DNA of 64,000 bases from NCBI GenBank assembly GCA_965223035.1, contig OZ244980.1:4340001-4404000 (forward strand). The letters run 5' to 3'. Positions 1 to 7,952 of this stretch are shown one piece after another. The notes under the pieces are model-generated. The model did no database searches, had not been told where the DNA came from, and worked only from the letters and a program-made list of their open reading frames with translations. How positions within the stretch are numbered: the first letter of the stretch is position 1; each line of letters starts with the position of its first letter. The stretch is from CAMDPA01 sp965223035 (GTDB lineage Bacteria > Pseudomonadota > Alphaproteobacteria > Rhizobiales > Hyphomicrobiaceae). The translations under genes were made by a program, and so were the position numbers.

Positions 1-83
1 ATCAGTGCCCCAGTACGCCGCAGCAATGCATGCGCTAAGGTCGCATGTTGCCATTTTTGTTGCTCTACAGGATCGCCTCCGAA

Positions 84-371
84 TTATCGGAACAGTTTAT
101 GCGCATTCGGATGGTTTACAAGGTGAGGTGGTCCCTCCAGGTGTTCGGCAAGCCCAGCCCAAATTGATTGAATCGTTGGCAGTGCCGCGTCGGCAGAGAC
201 CTGTGTGTCATACACGACCATGGTCAACCCGGTGCCGTTCTCGTCTGAGGCAATCTAGTAATCAAGCAATCCCGTCCGCGATTTTAACTTCTCACGTACC
301 TCTGGCATTCGAGCTTCGGCTTCGGTCAGCTTGTCGGATTTGAACTTGAATATTGCATTTCGCCCATACAT
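84..371 (-). pseudogene. Small ABM/Dabb-like protein with in-frame amber codon
   Basis: Reading the minus strand from the ATG at 371, preceded by a good AGAAGGA ribosome site, gives a 95-codon frame. It starts MYGRNAIFKFK and continues through VREKLKSRTGLLDY to a TAA at 84. The pattern (ETGLLDY-like, then DGTGLTMVVYD and an alanine-rich IQSIWAGLAEHL helix) resembles small antibiotic-biosynthesis-monooxygenase or Dabb-type dimeric alpha/beta barrel proteins. A single TAG at 255-257 (codon 39) breaks it and no frameshift is needed. A CAG to TAG change would explain it. Function is unknown. Plus-strand frames over the same bases look like shadows. Confidence 0.6.
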
Positions 372-823
372 GGCTTCCTTCTGCAACGACGAATATGTTC
401 AGGGTAGCACCTTAGCCGAGGGTTTAGATGATGCAACTGGTTGCCGCGGCCAGGATCGCAGCGCACAAGGCGCGGCTTGAGGACTACGAACGGTTCTACT
501 CGGCTCCACCCCATTCTGACGTCGTGGGTACCAAGCGGGATATGGCAACGCGATCGGCTGAAGAAGGTCGGTCATGCTATAATGCAGTTAAATGTTGAGG
601 AGGACCCATTTGAGACGTTGCACCTGATCGATAGTCCAACCCAAGACGTTGTTTCGCGGCATAGCCCATCGCCGCAGCTATAGAGCTTTGCAAGCCGGCC
701 TGCTAGTATGCCTCATCCTAAGATGAGTTGTAACGCTATCGCCGTAAGGCGAGCCCAGCGCATTCGGTTGGCAAGCGTTGGTGCGGATCCCGTGAGCAAT
801 CCAAACATCCAACTGGAAATGGC
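372..823. other. Intergenic stretch, no recognised gene
   Basis: About 450 bases between the decayed ABM-like gene and the methyltransferase gene. Short plus-strand frames around 430-600 (beginning MMQLVAAARIAAHKAR) resemble no family I know and end soon. The stretch presumably carries the promoter for the gene at 824, but I see no convincing -35/-10 pair. Confidence 0.4.
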
Positions 824-1753
824 ATGAGCTCCGACGTTTACAAGAAGGCTATGCAACGGCTGAACAACGGCGGTGTCTTGTTACTTGATGGCGGCGTTTC
901 GACAGAACTTCAACGTCGCGGTGTGCCGATGTCCGACGAGATATGGTCGGGTCGCGTAGCTTTGGATCATTGGGATGCAATCGTTGATATGCATTGCGCC
1001 TATATTGATGCCGGCGCAGATGTCATCACAACAAACACCTATGCCTCTTCTCGGCTAATGCTGAAGCCTGTAGGTCTTGGTTCGAAAGTCGAAGAGATCA
1101 ACCGGCGCAGCGTCGATGCGGCCTTGGCTGCTCGTGAAAGGTCGGGCGCAAAAGACGTGCTGGTCGCCGGATCTCTATCACATGCAATCCCGCTTCAAAT
1201 CCGGAGTGAAGCAAAGCCGGTCGAAGACAGCCTTGGCGACAAAGCCTTAGCGGCGGCCTTTGAAGAATTGACGTCAATCCTCACGCAGAGTGGGGCTGAT
1301 CTATTGCTGCTTGAGATGATGTCCAAGCCAAATCGAATGACGCAATTGTTTCGCGCGCTGTCGAAAAGCAATCTCCCGGCTTGGTGCGGTTTATCAGTCA
1401 AACGTAACGAAGCCGCCGACTTGGTTGCGACCCACGATTCCAGGGTACCGTTTGCCGAGAATGTCAAACACGCTTCGGCCCACAACTTCGATGTCTGGGG
1501 TATAATGCACACATCTGCTGATCTCATTGATGAGGCGCTAGGAACGCTCAGAGCCTCGCGTGCTCGAACGCTCATGGCCTATCCAGATTCGGGATATATG
1601 GAGATGCCAAACTGGCAATTCGTCGATACGATAACGCCAGAGAGATTTGCCGAGTTTGCTGAGCAGTGGACGCACTCCGGCGTGCAAATTGTTGGCGGGT
1701 GTTGCGGCCTCGGACCCGAGCATGTGTCTGCGATTGCCCATTTGAAGCGTTAG
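824..1753 (+). CDS. Homocysteine S-methyltransferase family protein
   Basis: 309 aa. The family (MmuM/BHMT, TIM barrel with bound zinc) transfers a methyl group from S-methylmethionine or a betaine-like donor to homocysteine or a related thiol. Visible are the N-terminal LLLDGGVSTELQRRG motif (residues 19-33), ITTNTYASS (68-76) and the C-terminal zinc motif GGCCG (291-295). The third zinc ligand normally lies in a GxNC motif. Here that position reads GIMH (226-229), so the usual cysteine is replaced and the metal site or substrate may differ. Length is normal. It stands alone, so a catabolic or salvage role for methylated thiols or betaines is an inference. Confidence 0.85.
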   Translation: MSSDVYKKAMQRLNNGGVLLLDGGVSTELQRRGVPMSDEIWSGRVALDHWDAIVDMHCAYIDAGADVITTNTYASSRLMLKPVGLGSKVEEINRRSVDAALAARERSGAKDVLVAGSLSHAIPLQIRSEAKPVEDSLGDKALAAAFEELTSILTQSGADLLLLEMMSKPNRMTQLFRALSKSNLPAWCGLSVKRNEAADLVATHDSRVPFAENVKHASAHNFDVWGIMHTSADLIDEALGTLRASRARTLMAYPDSGYMEMPNWQFVDTITPERFAEFAEQWTHSGVQIVGGCCGLGPEHVSAIAHLKR

Positions 1754-1847
1754 TGAAGGCAAATTGCAACTTGGCTCGACCGTGCAGGCATTTGGCAAAT
1801 CCGCAACGGGTCAGGGACGCCCGACAGCACCGACAGATCCCCCCACA

Positions 1848-1856
1848 TTATCCACA
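1848..1856 (+). other. Isolated perfect DnaA-box-like 9-mer
   Basis: TTATCCACA lies between the methyltransferase gene and the palindromic repeat. It is a single copy without further boxes or an AT-rich unwinding region nearby, so it is probably chance and not an origin. Confidence 0.15.
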
Positions 1857-1908
1857 GGCTTTCGCCGCTCGAACGATTGAGACGACGCGACCGCAAGTCT
1901 CCAATCTT

Positions 1909-2059
1909 GATCATCGCGCCTTAACTCGGAACCGCAACGTCGGTTCCAATTGCGCCGGTTCCGATTTAAGGCGCAAAGATGATCGCTGTTAAAGTGTAGA
2001 GCAACTTTCTGCCCTTAATCGGGATCGTTCCGATTCGGATTAAAGGCAGGTTGCTCTAG
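1909..2059 (+). repeat. Composite palindromic element, copy 1 (module A long form + module B)
   Basis: Module A (1909-1986) pairs GATCATCGCGCCTTAA with TTAAGGCGCAAAGATGATC around GGAACCG-type inner arms and carries an extra AATTGCGCC segment. A short GCTGTTAAAGTG linker joins it to module B (about 1997-2059), whose outer arms are TAGAGCAACTTTCTGCC and GGCAGGTTGCTCTA around ATCGGGATCGTTCCGAT. The same two-module plan recurs at 22997-23135, 30981-31115 and, in the opposite orientation, at 51434-51586. Confidence 0.9.
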
Positions 2060-2311
2060 CCAAGCTACCAAAGCTATTGGCTGCCTGAGCCGGCAGGACA
2101 TGAGGCGTGATGTGATAACGCAAAGCGGCCCTCAGAAGGCAAGCCCGCTCATGCGATCGACGGTTCTTCAGCGGCCTGCTAGAGCAACCTGCAAATACTC
2201 GGAAACGGGACGCAGCCGATTGAAAGAAAAAATTTGCGTTAACATATGCGAACGATCGGCTTTGTACCTTAGGTCGCATCCTGTTTTTCTAGATATCTGA
2301 GGTTGAACCCT

Positions 2312-2792
2312 TTTCCCGGCCAGTGGTTCCAACTGGGTGAGGCCGGATAAGTCGGCATGGATAGGCCCCGTGCCGACCCGGCCGAACGGCTTGCATGATA
2401 ACTGGCACCGCCACTATGATCCCACCCTCGGCCGCACCCTCCAGCCCGATCCGCTGGGGCTGGCCGATGGGCCGAGTTTGTACGGCTACGCGCGGGGGAA
2501 TCCGCTGGAGTTTATCGACCCCTTGGGATTGGCTCGTAAGAAGTATCCGCGAATTCCAAAGCCTCCTCAAGGCAAGCCGGGGACACTGCAGCCGGATCCG
2601 CCCAGACGTGAGCCGCCAACGAAGAAGCCAGATCGGGTGTTGTTCTGTAATACTCTGGGTGCAACTTGCTGGCGACGATGTATGACGGCGCCTGTTTGCA
2701 TCGCTTCCCCAACCCTAATGGGTGCTTGTGTTTCCGGTTGCATAGTACTCCGATATACTTGCCTTGCAGGCATGCTGGGTTGGTTAGAGTGA
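2312..2792 (+). pseudogene. Orphan Rhs core end with C-terminal toxin tip 1
   Basis: This is the 3' end of an Rhs (YD-repeat) polymorphic toxin gene without its long upstream part. The frame at 2312 encodes FPGQWFQLGEAG. After a 43-base palindromic insertion the frame shifts, and GLHDNWHRHYDPTLGR, PDPLGLADGPSLYGYARGNP and DPLGL follow. The variable tip after DPLGL is about 86 residues, rich in Cys (CNTLGATCWRRC, CVSGC), and matches no toxin I recognise. The longest open frame is 2337-2792 from GTG. Such displaced tips are silent cassettes that can recombine with a complete rhs gene. A gene for a putative immunity protein follows at 2854. Confidence 0.75.
2341..2383. repeat. 43-bp palindromic insertion inside Rhs core, copy 1
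   Basis: GGCCGG (2341-2346) pairs with CCGGCC (2378-2383), and GTCGGCA (2351-2357) with TGCCGAC (2371-2377). Removing 43 bases between GAGGCCGG and CTTGCATGAT restores one continuous Rhs frame (FPGQWFQLGEAG then LHDNWHRHYDPTLG). It is a short palindromic element inserted into coding sequence. Confidence 0.75.
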
Positions 2793-2853
2793 ATTTCATT
2801 CATGAGACGAAACAGCTCTTCAAAAAAAATATCCCACCGAGGCGTTTATCGAA

Positions 2854-3255
2854 ATGACCAACGACAAAATCGAATCACAGCTTGAGCTGATCTCAATTAA
2901 GGATACCAATCTTCTTGCGCAGGTCATCGCGAAAACTGGGGAAAAGCAGGACTTTGGCGTGCGAATTCCGAGGTCCTATTGGCGATGCGCCGGCATCATC
3001 CGAGACATTAAGAGGATGCAGAATTGGGATGGCGGTAACCGACTTCTTGCAATTTGGGATACGCTTGCCGCTACCGCGTTCATGGGCTATATTTGCTACG
3101 CGCAGGAGGAAAACTATACCGTATCGCTGCGTGAAGGGGAAGAAGAGCACTACGTTATATTTCTGCATGCGAGCTCCAATTTGCTGAGTGACCCAGCAAA
3201 TATCATCCCGAAAGCTAGCGACATTCTCGCGGCCTACAGATCATCGAAATCGTGA
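2854..3255 (+). CDS. Putative immunity protein for Rhs tip 1
   Basis: 133 aa, small and soluble, starting MTNDKIESQLELISIKDTN. No family recognised. Assignment rests on position: it begins 61 bases after the end of orphan Rhs tip 1 and is followed by a second tip/partner pair with the same layout, the usual arrangement of rhs-CT/rhsI cassettes. The middle holds aromatic, charged segments (IPRSYWRCAGIIRDIKRMQNWDGG) and there is no signal peptide or membrane helix, which suits a cytoplasmic inhibitor. A GAGG ribosome site lies about 11 bases upstream. Other small-protein roles cannot be excluded. Confidence 0.5.
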   Translation: MTNDKIESQLELISIKDTNLLAQVIAKTGEKQDFGVRIPRSYWRCAGIIRDIKRMQNWDGGNRLLAIWDTLAATAFMGYICYAQEENYTVSLREGEEEHYVIFLHASSNLLSDPANIIPKASDILAAYRSSKS

Positions 3256-3320
3256 GGAAATTGCAGCGCACAGCCATCAACTCTGCTCAGTCGAGCTGAC
3301 GGCTTCGGCGGCCGGCGCGT

Positions 3321-3889
3321 TTTCCCGGCCAGCGGTTCCAGCTCGCTGAGGCCGATTGCGTCGGCATCGACGCCCCCACGCCGACTCGGCCGAAACGGCC
3401 TTGCCGGATGATCAGCACCGCCACTATGATCCCACCCTCGGCCGCACCCTCCCGCCCGACCCGCTGGGACTGGCCGACGGGCCGAGTTTGTACGGCTACG
3501 CGCGGGGGAATCCCAACGCATGGGTGGACCCGGACGGGCGTCATACAGCTGCAGGCGCGGCGGCACGTGGCGCTATTGGAGGTGCGCCAGGCGCCGCCGC
3601 CGGGGCTGTTGTCGGTACGATCATAGCGTTAATTTGCTATAACCTGCTCTCGGAAGGAGGTGGGGGACCAGACGGTAATCCGTGTCGAGATCAATGGATT
3701 GCCAACACGGCATTTTGCGACAGGTCGTATTGGGGAGCAAATGGTTACATTAATATAGCTTGTAAGGATTGGGCTAGAAATAATTTTTGGAGGTGTCTGA
3801 AAGGTGAAGATCGGAAACCGTGGTCCGAAGCTAATCCGGCAAAGCGGAAGAAGTATGGGCCGAAAAAGTCCAAGCGTCGGAAAAAATAG
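3321..3889 (+). pseudogene. Orphan Rhs core end with C-terminal toxin tip 2
   Basis: A second displaced Rhs 3' end, nearly identical in its core to the first over about 190 bases (2309-2510 against 3321-3512). It reads FPGQRFQLAEA, is interrupted by a palindromic insertion and frameshift, then continues HYDPTLGR, LADGPSLYGYARGNP and DPDGR. The tip differs fully from tip 1: a glycine-zipper segment (AARGAIGGAPGAAAGAVVG) of the kind that precedes many Rhs toxins, then a Cys/Trp-rich part and a very basic tail ending KKSKRRKK. The toxin class is unknown. The only start in the open frame is TTG at 3356, so it is probably not expressed alone. Confidence 0.75.
3350..3391. repeat. Palindromic insertion inside Rhs core, copy 2
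   Basis: Same position in the Rhs core as the first copy. Outer arms are GGCCGA and TCGGCC, inner arms GTCGGC and GCCGAC. Compared with copy 1 the outer G-C pair has become A-T on both arms, a compensatory change that keeps the hairpin. Net insertion is 44 bases, so the Rhs frame is broken here too. Confidence 0.7.
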
Positions 3890-3944
3890 TAGAAAACGAA
3901 GATGAGCGGATAGTATTGCAATATCCATGGGAGCCAACGGTGTC

Positions 3945-4376
3945 ATGCGCTTGTCCACAGATCCTGATTACTTGGAATTTGGTCGATGCGTGAGCCAAAA
4001 GCGCTATAACCAAGCTATTGATCATCTCGAGCGGGTTTTGGCACGCTCTAGACAGCTGCAATCGGCGGCGGACACGGCCATGCTGCTTCAGTGCATCGGA
4101 GAAGTGCATTTTTTTGCTGATCGGATCGACTGTGCCATCTCGTATTTCGAATCAGCGGACGAAGCTGCCGACAGACATCCCCACCGTAGATGGGCCATCG
4201 CACAATTTTGGCTGGATATAGCTGAACGGCCTGATCTCGCCCTCCATTGGGCTAACAGGATCGTGTCCTGGGCCGAAGAGAGTCAACCGACACGGGCCCA
4301 CCGCTCGTTGGGGCGCTTGGATTATGTCGCGTTGGCCCAGGACATGATTTCAGTTCTCTCCGACAAGCCCACCTAA
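3945..4376 (+). CDS. Putative immunity protein for Rhs tip 2, end formed by IS
   Basis: About 143 aa from ATG 3945, which has GGGAG upstream; ATG 3927 is an alternative. The protein is helical and repeat-like (YNQAIDHLERVLARSR, then DCAISYFESADEAADRHP, then PDLALHWANRI), resembling short TPR-type helices. It begins 55 bases after toxin tip 2, the standard place for a cognate immunity gene. The TAA stop at 4374-4376 lies inside the terminal inverted repeat of the adjoining insertion sequence (from 4373), so the original C-terminus may have been longer. No catalytic motif is visible. Confidence 0.5.
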   Translation: MRLSTDPDYLEFGRCVSQKRYNQAIDHLERVLARSRQLQSAADTAMLLQCIGEVHFFADRIDCAISYFESADEAADRHPHRRWAIAQFWLDIAERPDLALHWANRIVSWAEESQPTRAHRSLGRLDYVALAQDMISVLSDKPT

Positions 4377-5030
4377 CAGCTCGCTGAAAAACCGTCGATC
4401 GAAGGGGCGGCTATCCCGGTTGGGGGAAGACGATTTTATCACATCGGCCCGCCCTTTCCTGCGCCGCCTGTGCTCGTTGCCCGCCGGCTCAGGCGGTCAG
4501 CAGTCTCGGCAGCTTGGCCAGATTGTAGGCGGCCATCGTCAGTGTGAACTGGGCGCCGACATGCTGCAATCCGCGCAGCATCGTCGTTCGGATCGGCCCG
4601 ATCTGCTTGCCCCAGCCGAATGGCTGCTCGGTGAGCTTGCGTTTGCTCTGGCTCACGTTGTAGCCGACGTGTCGCGTCGTGCGGCCGTCGATGGCCGAGT
4701 GCCTGTCGTTCGCCGCCACGTGCGGTGTGACGCACATCTGTCTTAGTGTAGCGACGAAGCCGCGATCATCGTAGCCCTTGTCGGCACCGAGCGTGAGGCG
4801 CCGGGTTGATCCGGGCGAGGTGCGGTTGATGATGGTGATCGCGGCGGTTCGCTCGGCGGTGCCATTCGCGTACGTGAGCTCGGCCTCGACCACAAAGCCA
4901 TGCCGGTTTTCGGTGAGCGCGTGCCCCATGTAGGCGAGCTGCGCCGGCGTGCCTTTGGCCTTGCGATAAAGCCGGGCATCGGGATCCTCACCGAGGCGTG
5001 CGTCGCATTCGGCCATGTCTCGCCGCGCCA

Positions 5031-5090
5031 GTTGCGCTCGACGTTGCGCTCGACGTTGCGCTCGACGTTGCGCTCGACGTTGCGCTCGAC
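5031..5090. repeat. 12-bp minisatellite, five perfect copies
   Basis: GTTGCGCTCGAC is repeated five times without mismatch inside the decayed transposase gene. On the coding strand each unit adds the four residues NVER, so the expansion itself keeps frame. Replication slippage is the likely origin. Confidence 0.95.
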
Positions 5091-5457
5091 GTTGCGGCCG
5101 ATGGCGGCGGCGTCGCCGTCCTGATCCTGAGTTTTCGCCGTCTCCTTCATCTCGTTCGCTCCACTCGCCTCGCTGTCGCCGTTGCCTGCGCCGCCTTGCC
5201 TATCGGGCGGGATCGTCGCCAGCTGGCGGTGCGTCGGGCGCAGGTGATTTCGGTCGGAAGCTGTTGAACGAGGCCCACGCCTCGACCAGCGTGCCGGCTA
5301 CGGAGAAATGATCGTCCGACAACAGCGGCGCCACCTTCTCGTGCGCCAGGATCGCAGCCAGCAGCTTCTGCGCCATTGCGGTATTGACAAGCCGGCCGCG
5401 GCTCTTGGTGAACACCGTCGGCACCCAAACCGCCGCGTCGATCGAGAGCCCGACCAA

Positions 5458-5520
5458 CCAGAGCAACCTGCCTCAATCGGAACCGGCTTTGCGGTTCCGA
5501 TTTAAGGCGCGATGATCTAG
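5458..5520. repeat. Hybrid palindromic element, copy 2, inside the transposase gene
   Basis: The left end is of module B type (AGAGCAACCTGCC) and the right end of module A type (GGCGCGATGATCTAG). Removing 59 bases and keeping one copy of the AG flank restores the transposase reading N-L-L-L-G-W-L-V-G-L-S, matching the family's NLLFRWFVGLS. This shows the sequence arrived by insertion. One base has been lost compared with the otherwise identical copy at 37198-37261. Confidence 0.9.
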
Positions 5521-5909
5521 CCCAACAAGAGATTGTACTGCAGCTGCTCCATCAGCTAACGTTCGAAGCGGATCGAGAACAGGATCTGCACGAGGCTCGC
5601 GCGTAACAACCGCTCGGGCGCGATCGACGGACCGATCGACGGGCGCCCCTCGCCCGCGTAGAGCCGCTCGAAATCCGCGTCGAGGCTGACCAGTGCTGAA
5701 TCCACGACGCACTTGATCTTGCGCAGCGGATGGCCGCGGAGGAATACGCTCCTCCAGGTTCACGTCGCCGAACAGCGAGCCCGTCTGCTGATCCGATCCG
5801 CGCATGTGCCGCCCCCTCCTGCCGAGACGACGCAATCCTATTCGCGAGCCCCTGTCAGCAACCAACTGGCGGGTTTTTCAGCGGGCTGTTAGTCTTTCAG
5901 CACAAAGTA

Positions 5910-7823
5910 CTACCCCTTAACACTATTTCTTTTGCCATTCATATTTGGCGTCCATCCGGCGATCAATGCGCCGAGGGCCATCAAATCGATCCAAATCGTC
6001 GTTGGAAACAGCAAACATACTGCAGCCGCCGCAAACACCCCCCGTTGCCACATGGCGATCGACCCTTTCAAGGGTTCAACTCCCTGCAATGCCATTGCCA
6101 ATGCGATATAGCCAAAGAGATAGCTAAATGCAGCTTTGGCTATGGCGAAATTTGATCCGTAAAGAAGCAACTCCGGGACATAGACGAAGCTAAACGGTAC
6201 GAGCACCAAAGTAACCCCGAACTTAAGAGCGGCAAAGCCGGTCCGCATCGGATTAGCACCGGCAATAGCCGCAGCCGCAAATGCAGAAACGCAAACGGGT
6301 GGAGTAACATTTGATAAGCAAGCAGCATAAAAGACGACGAGATGAGCCGCAATCTGTTCGACGCCAAGCTGAATCAGCGCTGGAGCCGCAACCACTGACA
6401 GAATGATGTAGGAGCCGGTTGTACTACTCCCCATGCCAATGATGATCGATATAATCGTCACTAAGACAACAGTGAAAAGCAGATTGCCCCCGGCCCACTC
6501 AACCAAAACCGCTGAGAATTTGAGGCCTAGGCCGGACAGCACGATTCCCCCGATGATAATCCCCAGCGTGCCGATTGCGGCACCTGCAGAGGTATTGTTG
6601 TGGGCGCCCAGCACGAGAGAATTGAAGATACTCTTCGGGCCCATGCGTGTGTCCCGCCGTAGCCATGATAGAGCAAAGGCGGATACGGTTCCCCAGAAGG
6701 CGCCAAAGTCCGGCGAATAACCTTTAAATAGCAGTCCAAGAACCACGATCAACGGAATAAAAAACTGCCAGCCTCGCTTCAGAACATCGCGAACTGAGGG
6801 GGTTTCATCCTTGGGTAGCCCCTTGAGACCGCCCTTTATTGCCTCAAGGTCGACCATAAATAGCAGAAACAGAAAGAAGAGCAGCGCCGGAATGACGTTC
6901 ATTAGAGCAATTCTCAGGTATTCGGTCTGAGTTAACGTGGCTAGAATGAAAACACCGGCGCCCATAATTGGCGGCATAAACTGTCCACCAGTGGATGTGA
7001 TGGCCTCAATTGCACCGGCATGATGCGGTTTAAATCCAATGCGCTTCATCAACGGAATGGTGAAAGATCCAGTCGAAACAACATTTGCGACTGACGAGCC
7101 AGAAATTGAACCGAACAATGCAGAAGTGACAACAGCGATTTTTGCCGGTCCACCTCGCCATTTGCCTGTCAATGCTGTGCCCAATTCCATAAAAAACTTA
7201 CCAGCTCCACTAGCCTCAAGAAAGGCGCCAAAAATCATGAATGGGAAGACGAACGTTGCAAACGTCGCTGTGACCACCCCGAAGATGGCCTCTTGCGTCG
7301 AAAATGTGAACTCAACGATGCGCACAATGCCAAGGCCTGAGTGTGCCAGCTTGCCGGGCAAATAATTACCGAAATAGAGCTGGAGAAGAAAAAGCAGCGC
7401 AATGATTACAATAGTAATACCGAGGACTCGGCGACTCGTCTCTAACATGACAAAAATGCCAATAATCCCCATCGCAAAGTCCCACTGATCGGGATCGCTC
7501 ACGCGATTGATGGCATAGTCAGTATATTCGTTGATCCAGTAGCCTACGGAGATGACGGTCAGCGCTACCCATGATAAATCAAAGAAACTAGGCCTATCTT
7601 TTGGGGATCGTGAAGTCGCCGGAAAAAGAAGGAAGACAAGGGTTGACGTAAGCATCAAATAAAGGCCTCTGTTGGTTTCGGTGGAAACCAGGCCAAACCC
7701 CGATGTATAAAGATACCAGAGAGAAAAGAATACTGCGACAAGAGAGTAAAAAATGGCGGCGAAGCCAGTCAATTCACGGCTACGACCCCTAATAGGCTTA
7801 ATCCATTCAAATCCACGAACCAT
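5910..7823 (-). CDS. TRAP transporter fused permease (DctQ-DctM type, TAXI group)
   Basis: About 637 aa integral membrane protein. The N-terminal part (to about residue 170) has four hydrophobic helices of DctQ type. The rest is DctM-like with many membrane segments and motifs such as GGQFMPPIMGAGVFILA and MGSSTTGSYIILS. Such fused subunits drive sodium- or proton-coupled uptake of small carboxylates with a TAXI periplasmic receptor, which is encoded just upstream. ATG 7823 has GAGAAG eight bases upstream and is preferred to GTG 7832. A terminator-like hairpin separates the two genes, so the permease may be expressed below the receptor. GC is lower than in the surroundings. Confidence 0.9.
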   Translation of the reverse strand: MVRGFEWIKPIRGRSRELTGFAAIFYSLVAVFFSLWYLYTSGFGLVSTETNRGLYLMLTSTLVFLLFPATSRSPKDRPSFFDLSWVALTVISVGYWINEYTDYAINRVSDPDQWDFAMGIIGIFVMLETSRRVLGITIVIIALLFLLQLYFGNYLPGKLAHSGLGIVRIVEFTFSTQEAIFGVVTATFATFVFPFMIFGAFLEASGAGKFFMELGTALTGKWRGGPAKIAVVTSALFGSISGSSVANVVSTGSFTIPLMKRIGFKPHHAGAIEAITSTGGQFMPPIMGAGVFILATLTQTEYLRIALMNVIPALLFFLFLLFMVDLEAIKGGLKGLPKDETPSVRDVLKRGWQFFIPLIVVLGLLFKGYSPDFGAFWGTVSAFALSWLRRDTRMGPKSIFNSLVLGAHNNTSAGAAIGTLGIIIGGIVLSGLGLKFSAVLVEWAGGNLLFTVVLVTIISIIIGMGSSTTGSYIILSVVAAPALIQLGVEQIAAHLVVFYAACLSNVTPPVCVSAFAAAAIAGANPMRTGFAALKFGVTLVLVPFSFVYVPELLLYGSNFAIAKAAFSYLFGYIALAMALQGVEPLKGSIAMWQRGVFAAAAVCLLFPTTIWIDLMALGALIAGWTPNMNGKRNSVKG

Positions 7824-7895
7824 TAACATCACTTCTCAAGAATACCCAAACCATCGTTGGCACGTGGCGAGTTTTTGGGTATTAATGAACGCATC

Positions 7896-7925
7896 TAAAA
7901 GGCCGCCCGTCGATAGCGGGCGGCC
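7896..7925 (-). terminator. Intrinsic terminator-like hairpin between receptor and permease genes
   Basis: GGCCGCCCG (7901-7909) pairs with CGGGCGGCC (7917-7925), nine perfect pairs with a 7-base loop, followed on the minus strand by TTTTA. It lies downstream of the receptor gene and upstream of the permease gene and probably acts as a partial terminator setting their ratio. Confidence 0.8.
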
Positions 7926-7952
7926 CTGTCCTTAAAAATTCCGCAGTTATGA

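Larger units (their letters stand above)
4489..5805 (-). pseudogene. IS5/IS1182-type transposase, multiply broken
   Basis: From ATG 5805 the N-terminus reads MRGSDQQTGSLFGDVNLEERIP, then shifts frame. A middle part (about 5200-5457) gives WLVGLSIDAAVWVPTVFTK and LLSDDHFSVAGTLVEAWASF, and the C-terminal part (4489-5016) gives DPDARLYRKAKG, YMGHALTENRHGFVVEAELT and ADKGYDDRGF. Order and motifs match the DDE transposases of IS1182-like elements. Breaks seen: an early frameshift, a palindromic element at 5458-5520, and an expanded 12-bp tandem repeat followed by another frame change. It is non-functional as it stands. Confidence 0.85.
4373..5892 (-). mobile_element. Decayed IS with IS5/IS1182-type transposase
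   Basis: 1,520 bp bounded by inverted repeats: CTAACAGCTCGCTGAAAAAC at 4373-4392 and its near-complement GTTTTTCAGCGGGCTGTTAG ending at 5892. The single transposase gene on the minus strand is broken. The left end supplies the stop codon of the immunity gene. The right end lies 18 bp beyond the stop of the TRAP permease gene. No clear target duplication could be assigned. Confidence 0.85.

Noticed and set aside
5..343. Plus-strand 112-codon frame at the window start
   Set aside because: The opposite strand carries a family-like ABM sequence with a good ribosome site; the plus frame has no recognisable feature.
1848..1856. Perfect DnaA box TTATCCACA
   Set aside because: A single copy with no cluster, no AT-rich region and no dnaA or parAB nearby; expected by chance in this length of DNA.
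5031..5090. CRISPR-like repeats
   Set aside because: Units are 12 bp, adjacent and without spacers: a minisatellite inside a transposase gene.
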